DNA from: Chloroflexota bacterium
Lineage (GTDB): Bacteria > Chloroflexota > Anaerolineae > Anaerolineales > Anaerolineaceae
Reading direction: 5' to 3'
DNA: 13,002 nt
Assembly: GCA_012797215.1 (NCBI GenBank)
Contig: JAAZPN010000217.1
Span: forward strand, 1 to 13,002
Shown one piece after another: positions 1 to 7,561 of the stretch. Position 1 is the first letter of the stretch, and the number at the start of each line of letters is the position of its first letter. A program made the translations under genes and the position numbers. The notes beneath the pieces are model-generated. The model searched no databases and was not told the DNA's origin. It saw nothing but the letters and a program-made list of their open reading frames with translations.

Positions 1-1
1 C

Positions 2-571
2 AAAGAAAAGATTGTTGCGGCATTTCCCGATATAGACTCCGCGGAAGTATCCGTCGCTTTCCCGGCAGTTGTGAACGTGTCCGTGAACGAACGCATTCCT
101 GCCATAACCTGGGTAGAAAATGACACACCGCTCTTCTGGGTGGACGAAAAAGGTTACACCTTTCCAGTACGAGGAGAAGCCAGCATTCCGCTGGTCGTTC
201 ACGCCAGCGGAGAACCACCCCGTCCATTAGGGTACTTGACCGAACAGGACGCAGCACCTGCGGGAGAAGCGGCGACCCCGGAAACACCTGCCGCGCCAAC
301 ACCTTCGGTTGACCCTCAGTTCGTGGAGATGGTGCTTAAGCTGCGCCCAATACTGCCTCCAGGTACCGCGCTGCTGTACAGCGCTGAAAATGGATTAGGC
401 TGGACGGACCCTAATGGTTGGCAAGTATTTCTTGGAACTGACCCGGAAGATATCGACATGAAACTGGCAGAATACCAGGTAATTGTCGCGGACTTGTTGG
501 AAAGAAACTTGCAACCTGTTTTGATCAACCTCGAATATTTGCACGCACCTTATTATCGATTGGAGCATTAA
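2..571 (+). CDS. ftsQ: Cell division protein FtsQ (DivIB), 3' part only
   Basis: FtsQ is a bitopic membrane protein of the divisome that links FtsB/FtsL to the septal peptidoglycan machinery. The reading frame is already open at base 2, so the gene starts outside the window; 189 residues remain and the cytoplasmic tail, membrane helix and start of POTRA are missing. What is visible is the end of the POTRA domain (FPDIDSAEVSVAFPAVVNVS, then ERIPAITW) and the beta domain (LFWVDEKGYTF onward), both typical of the family. A GTG at 71 could be mistaken for a start but lies inside the POTRA domain. A Pro/Ala/Thr-rich stretch (about bases 247-312) interrupts the beta domain as a probable flexible insert. 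The stop is 1 nt from the ftsA start, and a GGAG at 562-565 inside ftsQ probably serves ftsA, suggesting translational coupling. Confidence 0.88.
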   Translation, partial: KEKIVAAFPDIDSAEVSVAFPAVVNVSVNERIPAITWVENDTPLFWVDEKGYTFPVRGEASIPLVVHASGEPPRPLGYLTEQDAAPAGEAATPETPAAPTPSVDPQFVEMVLKLRPILPPGTALLYSAENGLGWTDPNGWQVFLGTDPEDIDMKLAEYQVIVADLLERNLQPVLINLEYLHAPYYRLEH

Positions 572-572
572 C

Positions 573-1811
573 ATGGAAGAACCAATTGTCGTCGGACTTG
601 ATATTGGAACCTCAAAAATCTGTACACTGGTAGCCCGCGTCGAAAATGGAACGAACCTGCGCATCCTGGGCGTTGGGATCGAACCCTCCCAGGGCATTCG
701 CAGAGGGACAGTGGTGGACATAAACTCGGCTTCGCAATCCATCGCGCGCTCGATTGAGAAGGCTGAACGCACCTCGGGTTACGAGATTAATAGCGCGCTG
801 GTCAGCCTGGCAGGTTCACACGTAAGCTCCATGAACAGCCGCGGCGTCGTGGGTATTTCTGGACGGGTCATCGACCAGGATGATGTTTACCGCGCCCTGG
901 ATTCAGCGCAGGCTGTTGCCGTCCCTCACGACCGCGAAATCATCCACGTAATTCAGCGCGGATTCACAGTCGACGGGCAGAACGGCATCCGCAAACCTGT
1001 CGGTATGCACGGCTTCCGGATGGAAGTGGAAGCGCACATCATCACCGCTTCAGCGTCCACGGTCGAAAACCTGCGGCAGTGCGTGTCAATGGCAGGCATC
1101 GAGGTTTCGCAGTTTGTGTTGAATCCGCTGGCTGCCGGCGAGATGGTGCTTTCCGATTCTGAACGCGCCATGGGCGTGGCAGTTGTCGACCTGGGCGGCG
1201 GAACGACCAACCTGGCAATCTATATCGATGGGGACGTTTGGTATACGAATGTTTTAAACGTCGGCGGTGGACATGTGACATCGGATATCGCCCAAGGCTT
1301 GAGGCTGCCAGTGGAAGTGGCAGAAGAAGTCAAACTACACCACGGCTACGCGGTGTTGGAAGAAATTCCGGAAGATGAAAGCTTCAATATTGTGTCCTTC
1401 GGCTCAGAACAGAGTCGCAAAGTCTCCCGCAGGGAATTAACGGATATTATCGAAGCCCGCGTGGAGGAAATTTTCATGCTTGTCCACAAGGAAATCAAAC
1501 GCTCCGGGTATGATGGTATGCTGCCTGCCGGCCTCGTCCTGACGGGCGGCGGCAGTTTGCTGCCGGGAATTCGAAAACTGGCTACCCGCGTAACCGGGCT
1601 ACCCGCCCGGATTGGCAAACCAGAGAAAATGGTGGGGTTGACAGACCAAATCAGTACGCCTGCGTTTGCTACCAGCGTTGGTCTGCTGCAGTGGGCAATA
1701 TTGATGAGTGAGACTAACCAGATTGCGACGGAGCATTCTGGAAAATCCAAAAAGCCAATCGATGTCAAAGCGGAGAAGATAAAGAGCTGGCTTGGGAAAC
1801 TATTACCATAA
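573..1811 (+). CDS. ftsA: Cell division protein FtsA (actin-like membrane anchor of FtsZ)
   Basis: FtsA is an actin-fold ATPase that polymerises on the inner face of the membrane, tethers FtsZ and recruits later divisome proteins. The 412-residue product is normal in length. The ATP-binding motifs are in order: phosphate 1 near residues 7-15 (VGLDIGTSK), phosphate 2 at 204-213 (VVDLGGGTTN), and the adenosine motif at 323-328 (LTGGGS). The SHS2 (1C) subdomain lies in between, at roughly residues 85-165. The last residues, about 402-412 (KIKSWLGKLLP), form a short basic-hydrophobic amphipathic helix matching the membrane-targeting sequence of FtsA. The ATG at 573 is preferred because a GGAG lies 7 nt upstream inside the end of ftsQ. 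ftsZ follows after 27 nt, the usual ftsA-ftsZ order. Confidence 0.97.
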   Translation: MEEPIVVGLDIGTSKICTLVARVENGTNLRILGVGIEPSQGIRRGTVVDINSASQSIARSIEKAERTSGYEINSALVSLAGSHVSSMNSRGVVGISGRVIDQDDVYRALDSAQAVAVPHDREIIHVIQRGFTVDGQNGIRKPVGMHGFRMEVEAHIITASASTVENLRQCVSMAGIEVSQFVLNPLAAGEMVLSDSERAMGVAVVDLGGGTTNLAIYIDGDVWYTNVLNVGGGHVTSDIAQGLRLPVEVAEEVKLHHGYAVLEEIPEDESFNIVSFGSEQSRKVSRRELTDIIEARVEEIFMLVHKEIKRSGYDGMLPAGLVLTGGGSLLPGIRKLATRVTGLPARIGKPEKMVGLTDQISTPAFATSVGLLQWAILMSETNQIATEHSGKSKKPIDVKAEKIKSWLGKLLP

Positions 1812-1838
1812 TTTTCGTAATTCAAGAGGAGATTCAAA

Positions 1839-2993
1839 ATGGATGCTAAACAGACTGAAGTAAATGCAAGAATTAAAGTAGTAGGCGTCGGCGGTGGCGG
1901 TTGCAATGCCATCAATCGCATGATTGCCGAAGGTCTCTCGGGGATTGAATTCATCGCGATCAATACCGATGCCCAGGCGCTGCTAAAATCCAGCGCGCCA
2001 ACGCGCGTGCGGATTGGCGAGAAATCGACGCGCGGCCTCGGAGCTGGCGGTGACCCCAAAATCGGACAGGCAGCCGCGGAAGAGTCCGCCGAAGAACTGT
2101 ATGAAGTGCTGAAAGGCAGCGACATGGTCTTCGTTACAGCTGGCCTTGGCGGTGGAACAGGCACAGGCGCCGCGCCAGTTGTCGCCCAAATTGCCAAGGA
2201 AATTGGCGCGCTCACCATCGGCGTTGTCACCCGCCCATTCAGCTTTGAGGGCAACCATCGCGCGAAAGCGGCGGAAGAAGGCGCGATGCGTCTGAAAGAG
2301 CACGCCGACACTCTGATCGTTATTCCAAACGATAGGCTGCTGCAAATTGTGACCAAAAACGTCGCGCTGCAGGATGCCTTCCGCATCGCGGATGATGTGC
2401 TTCGCCAGGGCATCCAGGGCATCTCCGAATTAATTACTATCCCCGGTTTAATAAACCTGGACTTTGCGGATGTGCGCACAATTATGTCTGAAGGCGGGGC
2501 CGCGCTGATGGCTGTCGGCGAAGCTTCGGGTGAAGACCGCGCCAGAATCGCTGCTGGACAAGCAATTTCCAGCCAACTGTTGGATGTGACCATCAACGGA
2601 GCCCGCGGTATTATCTTTAACATGACCGGCGGCTCGAACTTCTCGCTGTACGAAGTTTACCAGGCGGCAGATATCATTAAAGAGACAGCCCACCCTGATG
2701 TCAACCTTATCTTTGGCGCAGTGGTCGACGAATCCATGGGCGACAAAGTCCGCATCACCGTCATCGCTACTGGATTTGACAACGCCCACACTCCTGCAGA
2801 GGTGGAGAGCAACGCGTTTTTTCACAGCGCGTCTCCCCGAAAACCGGAGAAGATAGCCGCTGCCGAATTCACCAAGCGGCAGGAACCCGCGCCCCAGGCG
2901 CAAACGCCTGTTGAGAATTACTCGTACGCGTCCAACGCAGATATTGATGTGCCGACCTTCCTGCGGAAGCGCCGCGACCAGCAGGGTAATTAA
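1839..2993 (+). CDS. ftsZ: Cell division protein FtsZ (tubulin-like GTPase)
   Basis: FtsZ polymerises into the Z-ring at midcell and treadmills to direct septal wall synthesis. The 384-residue product has the nucleotide loop GVGGGGCNA (residues 16-24), the tubulin/FtsZ signature GGGTGTG at 104-110, the TRPFSFEG segment, and the T7 catalytic loop with NLDFADVRT at about 206-214, whose aspartates complete the GTPase site of the next subunit. The core ends near ATGFD (310-314). A flexible linker of about 53 residues follows, then the C-terminal peptide [12 protein letters not shown] (368-379), which docks on FtsA. A strong ribosome binding site (AAGAGGAG, 1824-1831) lies 7 nt before the ATG. It is the last gene of this division operon; terminator-like hairpins follow. 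Confidence 0.98.
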   Translation: MDAKQTEVNARIKVVGVGGGGCNAINRMIAEGLSGIEFIAINTDAQALLKSSAPTRVRIGEKSTRGLGAGGDPKIGQAAAEESAEELYEVLKGSDMVFVTAGLGGGTGTGAAPVVAQIAKEIGALTIGVVTRPFSFEGNHRAKAAEEGAMRLKEHADTLIVIPNDRLLQIVTKNVALQDAFRIADDVLRQGIQGISELITIPGLINLDFADVRTIMSEGGAALMAVGEASGEDRARIAAGQAISSQLLDVTINGARGIIFNMTGGSNFSLYEVYQAADIIKETAHPDVNLIFGAVVDESMGDKVRITVIATGFDNAHTPAEVESNAFFHSASPRKPEKIAAAEFTKRQEPAPQAQTPVENYSYASNADIDVPTFLRKRRDQQGN

Positions 2994-3038
2994 CACGAAT
3001 TAGCGCGCCTGACCTCCTCTTGGGATTTTTGCGCTTAT

Positions 3039-3075
3039 GCTTCCTTCCTCCCCGTTTTCAGCGGAGGAAGGAAGC
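3039..3075. terminator. Perfect 13-bp stem-loop downstream of ftsZ
   Basis: The arm GCTTCCTTCCTCC (3039-3051) pairs perfectly with GGAGGAAGGAAGC (3063-3075) across an 11-nt loop. It begins 45 nt after the ftsZ stop. No proper T-tract follows on either strand (only a weak aatctttt about 12 nt later on +), so it may be an mRNA 3'-end stabiliser or a weak first terminator rather than a classical intrinsic terminator. Confidence 0.45.
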
Positions 3076-3176
3076 TCACCAAGCCAATCTTTTGAGGCAG
3101 GAATTTTAACGGCTGCCTTGCGCTCGGATTAAAAGAACAGGAAAACCTGTCATCGGAAATTGTCATTATTGGCACG

Positions 3177-3225
3177 CTGCCCGCCGGCTCCATAAGAGCC
3201 GCTTGCGGGCAGTTATTCTTTAATA
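3177..3225 (+). terminator. Probable rho-independent terminator of the ftsQAZ operon
   Basis: CTGCCCGC (3177-3184) pairs with GCGGGCAG (3205-3212), and CGGCTC (3185-3190) stacks on it by pairing with GAGCCG (3196-3201). This gives a GC-rich 14-bp stem with a 3-nt bulge (3202-3204) and a 5-nt loop. It is followed directly by TTATTCTTTAAT (3213-3224), a U-rich tail on the plus strand. It lies about 180 nt after ftsZ and upstream of the nrdR promoter, so it should insulate the two operons. Confidence 0.75.
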
Positions 3226-3575
3226 AATCAGTTTGCGAACTGTGAGCATAAATGAATTGTGTTGAAATAAACACTGTTGTCAAGGAATAAAACCCCAACA
3301 ATAAAAGCTGAAACCCCGTTTGCTTCGAGTAGCTCTAAGGCAGTATTAATCCTTTTTCAGGTGCTAATTCCTTTGGGGGAATTAGAAGCTGGTCAGGAAT
3401 TTGCTCAGTTATGAATTACAACAAGAATATGTGCTTTTATATATGCCTTCAACGAGAGAATATCAGAAAAATCCAGGTCAAATTTCTGTCCGCTCGGAAG
3501 TCGCGCTCCCTTATGTCCAAAAACATACGGAATCTTAAAGTCTGGTGATTTTTAAGATTACGTGGCTCTAGAACC
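3226..3575. other. Noncoding AT-rich spacer between the ftsZ terminator and the nrdR promoter
   Basis: No convincing gene or known RNA family is visible here. The base composition is clearly more AT-rich than the flanking genes. It holds three short inverted repeats: CTAATTCC/GGAATTAG (3364-3371 and 3378-3385, loop of 6), TATGT/ACATA (3512-3516 and 3523-3527), and AATCTTAAA/TTTAAGATT (3531-3539 and 3551-3559, loop of 11). A minus-strand TTGACA (3278-3283) lies 16 nt from CACAAT (3256-3261) and could be a weak leftward promoter. No B12-box-like GCCACTG motif of a cobalamin riboswitch was seen. Confidence 0.6.
3531..3559. repeat. 9-bp perfect inverted repeat upstream of the nrdR promoter
   Basis: AATCTTAAA at 3531-3539 and TTTAAGATT at 3551-3559 are exact reverse complements separated by 11 nt. 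After one mismatch, two further base pairs (3528-3529 with 3561-3562) extend it outward. It lies just upstream of the -35 element at 3576, where an activator or repressor site or an upstream transcript end could be placed. The T-run at 3549-3553 is inside the right arm, so it is not a standard terminator. Confidence 0.4.
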
Positions 3576-3604
3576 TTGCCCCAGTGCAAAAAGCGTGCTA
3601 AAAT
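3576..3604 (+). promoter_or_regulatory. Sigma-70-type promoter of the nrdR-nrdJ operon
   Basis: TTGCCC (3576-3581, -35) is separated by exactly 17 nt from TAAAAT (3599-3604, -10). The -10 carries an upstream TG (3596-3597), making it an extended -10. Transcription would begin near 3611, giving a leader of about 70 nt. The NrdR-box candidate lies downstream of the predicted start, where a repressor could block initiation or clearance. Confidence 0.7.
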
Positions 3605-3605
3605 C

Positions 3606-3626
3606 CCTAAACCATACAGGTGGGGG
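3606..3626. promoter_or_regulatory. Possible degenerate second NrdR box
   Basis: A loose dyad ACC(3611-3613)-ATACA-GGT(3619-3621), with outer CC/GG pairs at 3606-3607 and 3625-3626, is centred at 3616. That is about 33 bp from the better box at 3642-3657, close to the spacing seen for tandem NrdR boxes. The left half (AAACCATA) resembles the consensus but the right half does not, so this is tentative. Confidence 0.3.
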
Positions 3627-3641
3627 AAATTGCGATAATCA

Positions 3642-3657
3642 CCACCATATATTGGGG
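3642..3657. promoter_or_regulatory. NrdR box (operator) in the nrdR leader
   Basis: CCACCATA|TATTGGGG is a 16-bp imperfect palindrome centred at 3649/3650. It closely follows the known NrdR-box pattern ACAC-W-ATA|TAT-W-GTGT: the ATA|TAT centre, the A/T at the right W position and the flanking CAC and G positions match. NrdR boxes normally occur in pairs about three helical turns apart. A degenerate partner with ACC-ATACA-GGT symmetry is centred near 3616, about 33 bp upstream and over the predicted transcription start. The adjacent gene being nrdR itself makes autorepression likely. Confidence 0.65.
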
Positions 3658-3680
3658 TAAACCAAGCGAAGGAGGATGCG

Positions 3681-4139
3681 ATGAATTGCCCATTTTGTCA
3701 ACACCCGGATTCCAGGGTTATTGATACTACCAAAGATTCGCACGGCGGAATTCGCCGACGCAGAGAGTGCGCTTCCTGCCATCAACGCTTTAGCACGATG
3801 GAACGGGCAATTTTGGTTACCCCCATGTTGATTAAACGCGATGGGACGCGTGAAGAATTCAACCGTGAAAAACTGCTGCAGGGGCTGCGCATCGCATGCG
3901 CCAAACGCCCCGTTTCGGCGGCCGCGCTTGAGCAGCTGGCCAGCTCTATCGAGTCCGAGCTGCAGAAAAAAGGGCGTCCCGAAATAAACTCACGGATTGT
4001 TGGGGACCTGGCAATTAAAGGCCTGAAGGAACTCGACCATATCGCGTACGTGCGCTACGCGATTGTGTACTTGCGGATGGACGATCTGCATACCATCCGG
4101 AATGAAATTGATCATCTGCTTTCCGAAGAAACTAAATAA
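3681..4139 (+). CDS. nrdR: Transcriptional repressor NrdR
   Basis: NrdR represses ribonucleotide reductase genes when dATP/ATP binding shows that deoxynucleotides are plentiful. The 152-residue product has the family's two parts. A zinc ribbon spans residues 1-42, with Cys3, Cys6, Cys30 and Cys33 and the basic stretch RRRR at 25-28 that contacts NrdR boxes. An ATP-cone follows at about 49-139 (MLIKRDGTREEFNREKLLQG onward). The segment IAYVRYAIVYLRMDD replaces the commoner VAYVRFASVYRxF, a mild divergence. The start is fixed by a strong AAGGAGG (3669-3675) 5 nt before the ATG; an ATG at 3676 is out of frame. It is the first gene of the operon, behind its own promoter and NrdR box, and the nrdJ start follows after 9 nt. 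Confidence 0.97.
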   Translation: MNCPFCQHPDSRVIDTTKDSHGGIRRRRECASCHQRFSTMERAILVTPMLIKRDGTREEFNREKLLQGLRIACAKRPVSAAALEQLASSIESELQKKGRPEINSRIVGDLAIKGLKELDHIAYVRYAIVYLRMDDLHTIRNEIDHLLSEETK

Positions 4140-4148
4140 GGACAGACA

Positions 4149-6713
4149 ATGAAACATTCAACCACCCCGCCCGCGGGTCTCTTGCCGACCCCCTCTATGC
4201 CTCCCGACTTACCCGTCATCGCCCTCAGCGAAAACTCTCGACAAATCCTTACTAAGCGCTATTTACGCAGAGATGAGAATGGTGACGCAGTAGAGAGCGT
4301 TGAAGAAATGTTCTGGCGCATTGCCTGGCATGTCGCGGACGTGGACGCTGAAGATAATTCTGAAGAAACCGCCAAGGCGTTTTACCGCCTCCTCGTAACA
4401 AAATCCTTTTTCCCGAACTCCCCCACCTTCACAGGCGCTGGCACGCCTCTTGGTCAGCTGGCAGCCTGCTTTGTCCTGCCCATCTCAGACGATATGGGCA
4501 GAGCCTCTGACGGCATTTTCACCACGCTGCGCAACGCTGCCCTCATTCAACAGACCGGCGGCGGAAACGGTTTCAACTTCTCCCGCATTCGCCCCCAAGG
4601 CGCCATTGTAAAGACTTCGTCTGGTCAGGCTACCGGACCCGTGGGATTTCTCAAAGTCTATGACCACGCCTTTGGGGAAATCGCCCAGGGCGGCACGCGC
4701 CGGGGCGCGAATATGGGCATCCTGCGCGTGGATCACCCGGATATTGAAACATTTATCAGCTGCAAAACCAACGAAAACGCGATTACCAACTTTAACATCT
4801 CCATTGCCATCACCGACGCTTTCATGCGCGCTGTTGAAGAAGACGCGGACTGGGATCTGCGCTTCCCCGATGTGAGCAATCCTGCTTATAAGACTTTCTC
4901 CGGCACAATGGAAGCTGCTGAACGCGCAGGGATGCCTATACGCACTTATAAAACAGTAAAAGCGCGCGACCTCTTTAACAAGTTTGTTTCCCAGGCGCAT
5001 CACAATGGTGAACCCGGCGCCCTCTTTTTGGACGCTGCTAACCGCGAAAATCCAGTACCGCACCTCTACGACCTTGAAGCCACCAATCCCTGCGGTGAAC
5101 AGTGGCTTGGGCCTTACGAAAACTGTTGTCTTGGCTCAGTTAACCTGGCCACCCACTGCGCTCCGGATGGAAAAGTAGATTGGGAAAAACTGCGCGAAAC
5201 GACGATTCTTGCTACTCGCTTCCTGGATCACGTGGTGGATAAGAACGCGTACGTACCCGCGGTTCCTGAATTGAAAAAATCAGCCTTGAACGCCCGGCGC
5301 ATTGGCCTTGGCATCATGGGCTTGGCGGACCTGATGTATCATGCCGGAGTGCGTTATGGCTCCGAAGAATCACTGGAATTTGCCGGGCAGTTGATGGAAT
5401 TCATCCGCTTCCACTGCATGCTTACCAGCATCAGCATGGCGCGGGAAAAATCCCCGTTCCCCGCTATTTCCGGCAGCATCTATGACCCTGCGGATTTGCG
5501 CTGGTCCGTGCCCGAACCGCTCTTCCCTTACACCCGGGATTGGGGCAGACCGGCTGTAGATTGGCGCCTGGTTACGGATGGAATTCGCCAACACGGTATA
5601 CGCAATGCCGCCCAGACCACCATCGCTCCAACTGGAACAATTGGCACAGTCGCGGGCTGCGAAGGTTACGGCTGTGAACCAGTTTTTGCCCTGGCCTACA
5701 TCCGGCATGTCAATGATCATGGCAAGGACCTGACCTTGAACTATGCCAGCCCGCTCTTTCAGGCGGCGCTGGATAAGGCTGATTTCGATGCTGAACAAAA
5801 GGAACAAATCATCAGTCAGGTAATTGAGGCCGGAAGCTGTCAGCAGATTGCACTGCTCCCGGAAGAAATGCGCAATGTGTATGTCGTTTCCGCGGATATC
5901 AGCGCTCACGAGCATATTCGTCTGCAGGCAGCTCTGCAGCGTTTTGTGGATAACAGCCTGAGCAAGACCATTAACTTCCCCGCAGGCACCACCGAGCAAG
6001 AAGTCGCGGAAGCATTCCTGGAAGCCTGGAAATTGGGCTGCAAAGGCATCACAGTTTACATTACCGGCTCCCGCGACAAAGTCGTCCTGGAGACCAAGGC
6101 AACCATGCAGGCTAAGCAAGCCGCGGTAGAAGAAAAAGCCACCCCAGTGCCAGACACTTTGGTCAGCCAACCCGCGTTTTGGAAGGACACCAAAAAGCCC
6201 CGTCCGCGCATCCTGAAAGGCTACACCTATTCCATAGAAACCCCACTTGGCAAAGCCTTTATCACCATCAACGAAAATGGCGGCGACCAACCCTTTGAGG
6301 TGTTCATCAACACCGCGAAAGCTGGCTCCGAAACTGCGGCTCACTCCGAAGCATTGGGGCGTCTAATCTCCTATGTTCTGCGAATCGCTTCGTCGATTGA
6401 GCCAAGGGAACGTCTGAAGGTGGTGATGGAACAGCTGGCGGGCATAGGCGGCGGCAGGTCGCTTGGTTTTGGCCCGAATCGCGTCCGCTCGCTGCCAGAT
6501 GGGATAGCCAAGGCTCTGGATGAATACCTTTACCAACAGCATTGGGAGAAGGAGGAAGAACCAGAGCCCCTCCCTGGCGAACCCCTGCCCTTCCTTGATG
6601 ATAAGAAAGAAGTCCGACCGATTGGCGAACTCTGCCCTGAGTGTGGTCAGGCAACCTTGATTAACGAAGAAGGCTGCCGAAAATGCTACACCTGCGGCCA
6701 CAGCGAATGTTAA
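4149..6713 (+). CDS. nrdJ: Adenosylcobalamin-dependent (class II) ribonucleotide reductase NrdJ
   Basis: NrdJ reduces ribonucleotides to deoxynucleotides, using coenzyme B12 to make the active-site thiyl radical, so it works with or without oxygen. The 854 residues carry the class II hallmarks: Cys107 in LAACFVL and Cys326 in [10 protein letters not shown] (the predicted reducing pair), Cys315 in NPCGE (the radical cysteine), [19 protein letters not shown], and [25 protein letters not shown] domain follows (about 700-775, [12 protein letters not shown], then [20 protein letters not shown]). The tail is cysteine-rich: Cys829/832/843/846 could hold zinc, and Cys849-x4-Cys854 matches the swinging-arm redox pair. 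There is no N-terminal ATP-cone, so overall activity control may rest on NrdR. The SD AAGGA (4138-4142) overlaps the nrdR stop. Confidence 0.95.
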   Translation: MKHSTTPPAGLLPTPSMPPDLPVIALSENSRQILTKRYLRRDENGDAVESVEEMFWRIAWHVADVDAEDNSEETAKAFYRLLVTKSFFPNSPTFTGAGTPLGQLAACFVLPISDDMGRASDGIFTTLRNAALIQQTGGGNGFNFSRIRPQGAIVKTSSGQATGPVGFLKVYDHAFGEIAQGGTRRGANMGILRVDHPDIETFISCKTNENAITNFNISIAITDAFMRAVEEDADWDLRFPDVSNPAYKTFSGTMEAAERAGMPIRTYKTVKARDLFNKFVSQAHHNGEPGALFLDAANRENPVPHLYDLEATNPCGEQWLGPYENCCLGSVNLATHCAPDGKVDWEKLRETTILATRFLDHVVDKNAYVPAVPELKKSALNARRIGLGIMGLADLMYHAGVRYGSEESLEFAGQLMEFIRFHCMLTSISMAREKSPFPAISGSIYDPADLRWSVPEPLFPYTRDWGRPAVDWRLVTDGIRQHGIRNAAQTTIAPTGTIGTVAGCEGYGCEPVFALAYIRHVNDHGKDLTLNYASPLFQAALDKADFDAEQKEQIISQVIEAGSCQQIALLPEEMRNVYVVSADISAHEHIRLQAALQRFVDNSLSKTINFPAGTTEQEVAEAFLEAWKLGCKGITVYITGSRDKVVLETKATMQAKQAAVEEKATPVPDTLVSQPAFWKDTKKPRPRILKGYTYSIETPLGKAFITINENGGDQPFEVFINTAKAGSETAAHSEALGRLISYVLRIASSIEPRERLKVVMEQLAGIGGGRSLGFGPNRVRSLPDGIAKALDEYLYQQHWEKEEEPEPLPGEPLPFLDDKKEVRPIGELCPECGQATLINEEGCRKCYTCGHSEC

Positions 6714-6726
6714 TTTTCGGAGGTAT

Positions 6727-7560
6727 ATGCCTGCGGGCAGCTGGATAGTTGGCGAATGTTTTATCCGGGGGCAGCGGCTGGCATATGCGCGCACCGGCGG
6801 CGATCGCCCTCCTGTTGTCTTATTGCACGGCTTTACTGAGGACAGCTCCACCTGGTTTGAACTTGCGCGGGCTTTGGAACACGATTATGAACTGATCATG
6901 CCAGATATGATCGGACACGGTAATTCCGACCGGTTATCCTCTGACGTCCAAATCGACCTGCGGCAAGATCTCGCGAACCTTTTCGCGGCGCTTCAACTTC
7001 CAAAAGCGGCTCTTCTGGGTCATTCTCTCGGCGCTCTAACAGCGGCGCAGTTTGCAGCTGAGCGCCCCGAGCTTACGGCGCTGGTAATTCTGGAAGATAT
7101 TCCCTGGTTTGATCCTGCTGCCTTGCCTGTAATCCCCCAGGACAGCTACAGCGCGGCAAATCCAACCGTTATCAAGCGCCTCTCCGCGGGTAACTTATCA
7201 CAGGCGCAAGCCTATTGCACCGAGCACTTCCCGCGCTGGAACGAAAGCGCCCGCAAGGCCTGGTCGGAATCGAAACTGCGTTTCGATACGAAATGGTTTC
7301 TTCAGCCGCTCCAAAACCAACCAGAGTGGCGGGATACAGCCGCGAATTTCACTTTCCCGTCCATGCTTATCAGCGGCGATAACCGCCTGGGGAGCCTGAT
7401 TTCACCAGGCTTCGCGCTGCAAGCTCTTAAAACAATTCCCGACTTGCAATGGTGCCGCATTCCCGGCGCGGGGCACTATCTGCACTACGACGCGCCTGAA
7501 GCGTTCATCTCCTCAGTAAAAACCTATCTACGCATGCATTACCCACCCAAAAAAGGATAA
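6727..7560 (+). CDS. Alpha/beta-hydrolase fold protein, substrate unknown
   Basis: The product (277 residues) is a single-domain alpha/beta hydrolase, probably soluble, with no signal peptide. Visible elements are the oxyanion-hole HGFTEDSSTW (from residue 34), the nucleophile elbow GHSLG with Ser100, a likely acid Asp218 in ISGDN, and His250 in GAGHYLHYDAP, so the triad appears intact. The region between about 125 and 200 would be the lid that sets the substrate. The start at 6727 follows GGAGG (6719-6723) with a short 3-nt spacer and 13 nt after nrdJ. The stop is 1 nt before the deoxynucleoside kinase start, so it is almost surely co-transcribed with dNTP genes. The family includes esterases, lactonases and C-C bond hydrolases; nothing in the sequence picks one. 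Confidence 0.85.
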   Translation: MPAGSWIVGECFIRGQRLAYARTGGDRPPVVLLHGFTEDSSTWFELARALEHDYELIMPDMIGHGNSDRLSSDVQIDLRQDLANLFAALQLPKAALLGHSLGALTAAQFAAERPELTALVILEDIPWFDPAALPVIPQDSYSAANPTVIKRLSAGNLSQAQAYCTEHFPRWNESARKAWSESKLRFDTKWFLQPLQNQPEWRDTAANFTFPSMLISGDNRLGSLISPGFALQALKTIPDLQWCRIPGAGHYLHYDAPEAFISSVKTYLRMHYPPKKG

Positions 7561-7561
7561 G

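Noticed and set aside
71..571. GTG at 71 as the true start of ftsQ
   Set aside because: The frame is open upstream to base 2 and the upstream residues match the end of the POTRA domain, so the gene is cut by the window edge rather than short.
1346..2623. Minus-strand open frame of 425 codons across ftsA and ftsZ
   Set aside because: It lies fully opposite two certain genes, is rich in serine and proline with no recognisable domain, and spans their intergenic gap; a shadow frame.
3035..3301. Minus-strand frame of 88 codons in the ftsZ-nrdR gap
   Set aside because: It runs through both hairpins, no convincing ribosome binding site was noticed and it resembles no family I know; most likely noncoding.
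3364..3385. CTAATTCC/GGAATTAG hairpin as a terminator
   Set aside because: No T-tract follows on either strand and the stem is short and AT-rich; kept only as a small inverted repeat.
3226..3680. Adenosylcobalamin riboswitch upstream of the B12-dependent reductase
   Set aside because: The leader after the predicted start is only about 70 nt, too short for this riboswitch, and no B12-box-like GCCACTG motif was found in the spacer.
5370..6344. Minus-strand open frame of 324 codons inside nrdJ
   Set aside because: It is opposite the conserved catalytic and TSCPD region of nrdJ, whose protein motifs explain the base sequence; no domain seen.
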